A DNA stretch of 64,000 nucleotides, taken from UBA583 sp050292425 (GTDB lineage Archaea; Nanobdellota; Nanobdellia; Woesearchaeales; UBA583). Position numbers and translations under genes: made by a program. Positions within the stretch are counted from its first letter, which is position 1. The number at the start of each line of letters is the position of its first letter. A model generated the notes under the pieces. That model ran no database searches. It was not told the origin of the DNA and saw only the letters and a program-made list of their open reading frames with translations. The DNA is taken from NCBI GenBank assembly GCA_050292425.1, contig JBNKLP010000003.1, positions 14,513 to 78,512 of the forward strand, written 5' to 3'. This document shows positions 60,708-64,000 of the stretch, in pieces.

Positions 60708-62270
60708 ATGATTACTAAGCCCAAATCCATTTTTACTTTGGCAATTATTTTGTTTTCTTTGATTTTAATTTCTGTTTCAGTAAATGCTGCAGTTGGTTGC
60801 GGTGGGGAGGGCTTGTTGAGAATTACTGCAAAAGGACCATTTGGTGTGATATTAAATAGTGAAGAATTAAGATATTCAAACGCAATGTCTTATGGTGATA
60901 ATCCTCAAATTTCTTTTACATCATATTGTTATCCTGAAGAACATATATTCTCTTATGATGATTTTAATTATCTAAGTTCAGAGTCAGGTTCTGGTGATGT
61001 ATACCCTTATTGTGCAATGGGAGGAAAGTATTCATATGACATATATAATAATCCTCATATTGGGAGCAGAGAGTATAAGCAGAATCTCACTCTATACTAT
61101 TGTAAAACAACAAAAGACTTAATAGATATGGTAAAAGTTCCTCTGGATTGGCAAGATGCTAACATAATTATGTATTGTAATGATGGAAATCTAATAAATT
61201 TTGATACAAACATTAATCTGGATTTTTTAACTACAAAAATCAACAATTATAAAATCTGTGTAATCAAAAATATTGATTTGACAACAAACAACACATTTGT
61301 ATATGGACTTGAAGTTGGAAATGTTGAAGTTGATGATGATCCTAAATACTTTTTCAATCCTGAAATAAATAAATCAAGAATAACTCATAGTTTGGACTAT
61401 ATTAGTCAAATTAGTAATTACAATAGCAACTTTGCAATATCACTTACAAAGTATTTTCCATATGTACAAAGATGTACTACTACAAACACATATGATGATA
61501 ATCTGGTTGAATCAGATCCAAATTATGTTGAGACAACTGAGCAATGTTCAATGGGACCAGTAACAGAAGAAGAAGCAAGAACTCAATTAGAAGATATTCA
61601 CGAGGGTTATACAGTTTCAGATGTGACAATAGACACAGAATTTGAAAGTAGATATGCCAGTATTGGGACAGGAAGAACCAGAAGTTCTATTTTTTCAGGA
61701 ATTACCAGATCAAATATTATTGGTTTAAATTCTAACAGTTTGCAATTTACAAAAATAAACTACAAAGTGACAATGAACTCAAACATTAATGTGATGGAAT
61801 ATGAAGATGACAAAGGCAAATTCTATGTCTTTACATATCTCCCAGGACTCTCATTATTTTCCTTGAATGACTTAGGTTACTCTGATTTTCTGAATTCAAT
61901 GCCAATATCTGACATATTCAATTCTGAAGAGTACTCAGATATGGGAATTTCTAGGATGGCACTGTTCAGAAGTATTAAAGATGCACTGCCTGTTTATGGT
62001 TATGAATCTGTTGATTTAATTGATTCTGCAGATTTAAGGCCAGTATATAAAATAACAACAAGCAATCCTCAATTCACCACTGATGATTGTCTTAGTATGC
62101 TTGCAGGGTATAATGCAAATTCAGATACTCAAGAGGAATCATATACTGTTTTTTGTGATCCTAATGGAGGGGACATCTTAATTAATTCAGCAAACATTGA
62201 TGATACTTATGATAAACAGGGAATGGGATTCAACCTATTCAAGAATATTATACTAAGTATAAGATATTAA
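60708..62270 (+). CDS. Secreted protein of unknown function (pilus locus)
   Basis: The 520-residue protein begins with a signal peptide (MITKPKSIFTLAIILFSLILISVSVNA|A), followed by VGCGGEGLLRITAKGPFG. The mature part is beta-rich, Asn/Tyr/Asp-rich, with many Cys (for example SYCYPEE, YPYCAMGG, YYCKTTK, MYCNDGN, FCDPNGG). No clear domain is recognised, and no membrane anchor is at the C-terminus. It is adjacent to the pilus platform gene and the pilin-like peptide, suggesting a surface or pilus-linked role. Confidence 0.7.
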   Translation: MITKPKSIFTLAIILFSLILISVSVNAAVGCGGEGLLRITAKGPFGVILNSEELRYSNAMSYGDNPQISFTSYCYPEEHIFSYDDFNYLSSESGSGDVYPYCAMGGKYSYDIYNNPHIGSREYKQNLTLYYCKTTKDLIDMVKVPLDWQDANIIMYCNDGNLINFDTNINLDFLTTKINNYKICVIKNIDLTTNNTFVYGLEVGNVEVDDDPKYFFNPEINKSRITHSLDYISQISNYNSNFAISLTKYFPYVQRCTTTNTYDDNLVESDPNYVETTEQCSMGPVTEEEARTQLEDIHEGYTVSDVTIDTEFESRYASIGTGRTRSSIFSGITRSNIIGLNSNSLQFTKINYKVTMNSNINVMEYEDDKGKFYVFTYLPGLSLFSLNDLGYSDFLNSMPISDIFNSEEYSDMGISRMALFRSIKDALPVYGYESVDLIDSADLRPVYKITTSNPQFTTDDCLSMLAGYNANSDTQEESYTVFCDPNGGDILINSANIDDTYDKQGMGFNLFKNIILSIRY

Positions 62271-62277
62271 ATTAACA

Positions 62278-62457
62278 ATGAAATTTAACAATAACAAAAA
62301 GGGAGTTGAACTCACACTTCAGACAATCGTAATATTCATAATACTTGTAGTAGTTTTGGTTGTTATGATATTTTTTTTTGTCAATCATTATGGAGATAAT
62401 CTTGGTACTCTGTGGGATGTTGGAAATAGCTCAATACAATCAGCAATTGACCAGTGA
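62278..62457 (+). CDS. Type IV pilin-like peptide
   Basis: The 59-residue peptide has MKFNNNKKG followed by VELTLQ and one long hydrophobic helix (TIVIFIILVVVLVVMIFFFV), then a short outside segment. KKG before a hydrophobic helix is the prepilin-peptidase site of archaeal pilins. The ATG lies 8 bp after the stop of the secreted protein gene and is probably cotranscribed with it. With the platform protein on the other side, this looks like a small pilus or pseudopilus component. Short ORF, below a 60-residue cut-off. Confidence 0.68.
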   Translation: MKFNNNKKGVELTLQTIVIFIILVVVLVVMIFFFVNHYGDNLGTLWDVGNSSIQSAIDQ

Positions 62458-62489
62458 TTTTATAAAATAACTATTCTTTAACATATTAG

Positions 62490-62825
62490 ATGTCAATAAA
62501 ATTCAAAAAAACTTGTTTTGAATGTGGAAAAAAAGTAGATAATCTCTATGATGGAAAATGTGAAGATTGCTTTAAAGATAACAATCCCCCTGTAAAAGAG
62601 ATTAAACCTCTTAATCTTAAAATATGCAATATGTGCAAAAAAATCCATTACAACAATCAGCTTTTAACTCTTGATGAAATAGAAGAACTTCTTCCAACTA
62701 CAATGAAAAAAAGAATAATTCTAAACGAAGGTTATAAGTTAAAAGAAATAGAAATTGAAGATTTTGAGCAGATTGGAAACAAAATAGTTTTTAACCTTAA
62801 AGTAGATTGCGATTTTGACAAATAG
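62490..62825 (+). CDS. Short NMD3-like zinc-finger protein
   Basis: The 111-residue protein has three Cys pairs: Cys9/Cys12 (CFECGKK), Cys24/Cys27 (KCEDCF) and Cys46/Cys49 (ICNMCKK). The order and spacing (x11 between the first two pairs) match the N-terminal zinc region of NMD3, the archaeal/eukaryotic 60S export and ribosome factor. NMD3 is usually 230 residues or more in archaea, so this is short, lacking the later domains. Role in ribosome assembly is inferred only. A TTTATAAA box at 62459-62466 lies about 27 bp upstream. Confidence 0.68.
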   Translation: MSIKFKKTCFECGKKVDNLYDGKCEDCFKDNNPPVKEIKPLNLKICNMCKKIHYNNQLLTLDEIEELLPTTMKKRIILNEGYKLKEIEIEDFEQIGNKIVFNLKVDCDFDK

Positions 62826-62889
62826 TATTTCTAGTTCCCATCAATAAGTTAAGGCAAATTAATATTAAATATGATGTTACATAAATTTT

Positions 62890-63384
62890 ATGTTTAATCC
62901 TTTCAAAAAAAAAGATGATGAGTTCAAACTTGATGAAGAATCTCTACCTTCATTGGGAGATTCAAATTTTACTCAACAACCAGTAGACACTTCACCTTCA
63001 TCATTGGGAGAGATGCCTTCTATGTCTCAATCAGAACCACCTATGCCAAATTTATCCAATGCATCAATGGCAGACACTTTAAATTCCACTCTTCCTTCCT
63101 TAAATGGTGGAATGTCTTCTACTTCTTCTCCATTTGATACTCCAGCTCCAAGTTCATTCTCTCAAGACACTCAAATGCCAACATCAAGCCATCAAAATGA
63201 TCTTATCAAAGCAAAACTTGACTCAATTGAAGCAAAAGTAAACTTATTTGAGGCAAAATTCTCATCAATGGAACAAAAGATAGAATTGATATATCAATTA
63301 TTATCACATGAGGTATCTGATGAGACAAAAAGAAAATTCTCAGTTGGACAAATGATGAACACTGTTAGAAACAATCAACAATAA
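62890..63384 (+). CDS. Low-complexity protein with C-terminal coiled coil
   Basis: The 164-residue protein begins with a basic-acidic MFNPFKKKDDEF, followed by a Ser/Pro/Met/Asn-rich disordered stretch (about 20-100). A coiled coil (about 104-142) has KAKLDSIEAKVNLFEAKFSSMEQKIELIYQLL with heptads. The tail is helical (KRKFSVGQMMNTVRNNQQ). This layout resembles small accessory proteins near pilus or archaellum genes in archaea. The function is unknown; adjacency to the pilus platform gene is suggestive only. Confidence 0.6.
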   Translation: MFNPFKKKDDEFKLDEESLPSLGDSNFTQQPVDTSPSSLGEMPSMSQSEPPMPNLSNASMADTLNSTLPSLNGGMSSTSSPFDTPAPSSFSQDTQMPTSSHQNDLIKAKLDSIEAKVNLFEAKFSSMEQKIELIYQLLSHEVSDETKRKFSVGQMMNTVRNNQQ

Positions 63385-63419
63385 CCAAATATATAAATAA
63401 TTCATTCTTATCTTAAAAT

Positions 63420-63941
63420 ATGTATGAAAATATCAAATCTTATTTTGAAAAAAACAAAATTTCTAAATTTAGATTTAAGCAATTAGAAGATGCTATTTTT
63501 AAAAACTTCATAACTGACTTTGATGACATAACTAATTTTCCAAAACAACTTAGAGATGAACTAAAACGAAATTTCTCAATCAATTCAATGATGCTTGTTG
63601 AATCACACAAGGCTGGAGATACTACAAAATTCGTTCTAAAAACTCAGGACAACAACTTTGTAGAAGCTGTTTTAATGCATCACAATGATGGAAGAAGAAC
63701 TGTTTGTGTTTCATGTCAGGTATTTTGTGCAGTTGGTTGTAAATTCTGTGCAACAGGAGCTAATCAATACAAAAGGTCTCTGACAGCCAAGGAAATAATT
63801 GAACAGGTTCTCTTCATTGCAAGATACTTAAAGTCAAAAGAGGAAAGAGTTACAAACATTGTATTCATGGGTATGGGTGAGCCCATGTTGAACCTCAAGT
63901 CAGTTTTAGAAGCACACCGATGCTTCAATAAGGTCCGTTAA
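63420..63941 (+). CDS. RlmN-like radical SAM methyltransferase, truncated by an early stop
   Basis: The 173 residues match the first half of RlmN (23S rRNA/tRNA adenosine C2 methyltransferase): the N-terminal KFRFKQLEDAIFK region, then FVEAVLMHHNDGRRTVCVSCQVFCAVGCKFCATGANQYKRSLTAKEIIEQVL and VTNIVFMGMGEPMLNLKSVLEA. The cluster motif CAVGCKFC (C-x3-C-x2-C) is present. Full RlmN is about 340-370 residues, and its second half, including the catalytic C-terminal Cys, is missing: the frame stops shortly after LEAHRCFNK. No shifted frame restores it in the remaining 60 bp. Frameshift, insertion or an assembly join at the window edge could explain this. Confidence 0.82.
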   Translation: MYENIKSYFEKNKISKFRFKQLEDAIFKNFITDFDDITNFPKQLRDELKRNFSINSMMLVESHKAGDTTKFVLKTQDNNFVEAVLMHHNDGRRTVCVSCQVFCAVGCKFCATGANQYKRSLTAKEIIEQVLFIARYLKSKEERVTNIVFMGMGEPMLNLKSVLEAHRCFNKVR

Positions 63942-63942
63942 C

Positions 63943-64000
63943 TTACAGCTTGTAACCAGGCCATGTTCCTTTCACTTTGTCAAAATTACATGTGGAATCA
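63943..64000 (-). CDS. Possible C-terminus of an opposing gene (cut by window end)
   Basis: On the minus strand the last 58 bp read as DSTCNFDKVKGTWPGYKL and then a TAA at 63943-63945. The tail looks protein-like and the region is a little richer in GC than the surroundings. If real, a gene entering from the right ends 2 bp from the stop of the shortened RlmN frame. The evidence is only 18 codons, so this is a low-confidence entry. Confidence 0.25.
   Translation of the reverse strand, partial: DSTCNFDKVKGTWPGYKL

Overview
The window is an AT-rich, gene-dense stretch of an archaeal chromosome, with almost no spacers longer than 300 bp. Archaeal and eukaryote-type information genes place it: eL34, eL40, eL41, uS10, EF-1alpha, aIF5A, Spt5, RNA polymerase subunit K, pelota, SecE, Elp3, family-4 uracil-DNA glycosylase, LonB with membrane segments, an A-type ATPase, SepF and FtsZ. 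Many start codons lie about 24-40 bp behind a TTTATAAA or TTTAAATA box, as expected for leaderless or short-leader archaeal transcripts. The compact gene set, what looks like a detached C-terminal half of alanyl-tRNA synthetase, many short orphan proteins and several KKG/KKA-type pilin-like peptides suggest a DPANN archaeon (Woesearchaeota/Pacearchaeota-like). That placement is inference; no rRNA is present to confirm it.

Layout. 0-9 kb: a membrane protein cut by the window edge, a GH-A-fold lipoprotein, the AlaRS C-terminal half with a pilin-like peptide, an RNA m5C methyltransferase, a sucrose-phosphorylase-family enzyme, TrmY, endonuclease IV, a CDP-alcohol phosphatidyltransferase-family protein and a uracil-DNA glycosylase. 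9-20 kb: LonB, a small alpha/beta hydrolase, a surface-anchored protein, the kleisin ScpA, a TrmB regulator, eL41 with a tiny upstream ORF, an O-methyltransferase and an unrecognised 650-residue protein with a membrane partner. 20-28 kb: A-type ATPase genes in two blocks, K-E-C-F and A-B-D, separated by a LamG surface-protein gene and an opposing orphan gene. 28-33 kb: an MscS channel, PheS-PheT and a GGDEF diguanylate cyclase. 33-37 kb: a beta-helix surface protein, a start-less ORF remnant, and an operon of a lipoprotein and a membrane-anchored AlbA_2 (Schlafen-type) protein. 37-46 kb: ftsZ-secE-spt5-rpoK-pelota, tRNA-Phe and tRNA-Leu, eL34, SppA, RNase Z with a transglutaminase-like protein, SepF, eL40 and aIF5A. 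46-58 kb: cytidylate kinase, a PAS protein, a dihydrouridine synthase, a TraB-family protein, pyruvate kinase, a 129-bp IS6-like MITE, an Lrp-type regulator, Elp3, a toxin-antitoxin pair, ASCH and Nudix proteins, uS10 and EF-1alpha. 58-64 kb: a type IV pilus platform protein, a large secreted protein, a pilin-like peptide, a short NMD3-like zinc protein, a coiled-coil protein and an RlmN reading frame that stops early at the window edge.

Putting it together: the cell appears to conserve energy through an A-type ATPase whose K subunit has residues compatible with sodium binding, and to use sugar phosphates through sucrose phosphorylase and pyruvate kinase. It divides with FtsZ/SepF and displays anchored surface proteins and pilus-like structures. 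Points most worth a second look are the diguanylate cyclase with an intact I-site, the split AlaRS, a shared C-terminal anchor motif on two surface proteins, the lipoprotein/AlbA_2 membrane pair, the MITE with its exact 8-bp duplication, and the interrupted ATPase locus.
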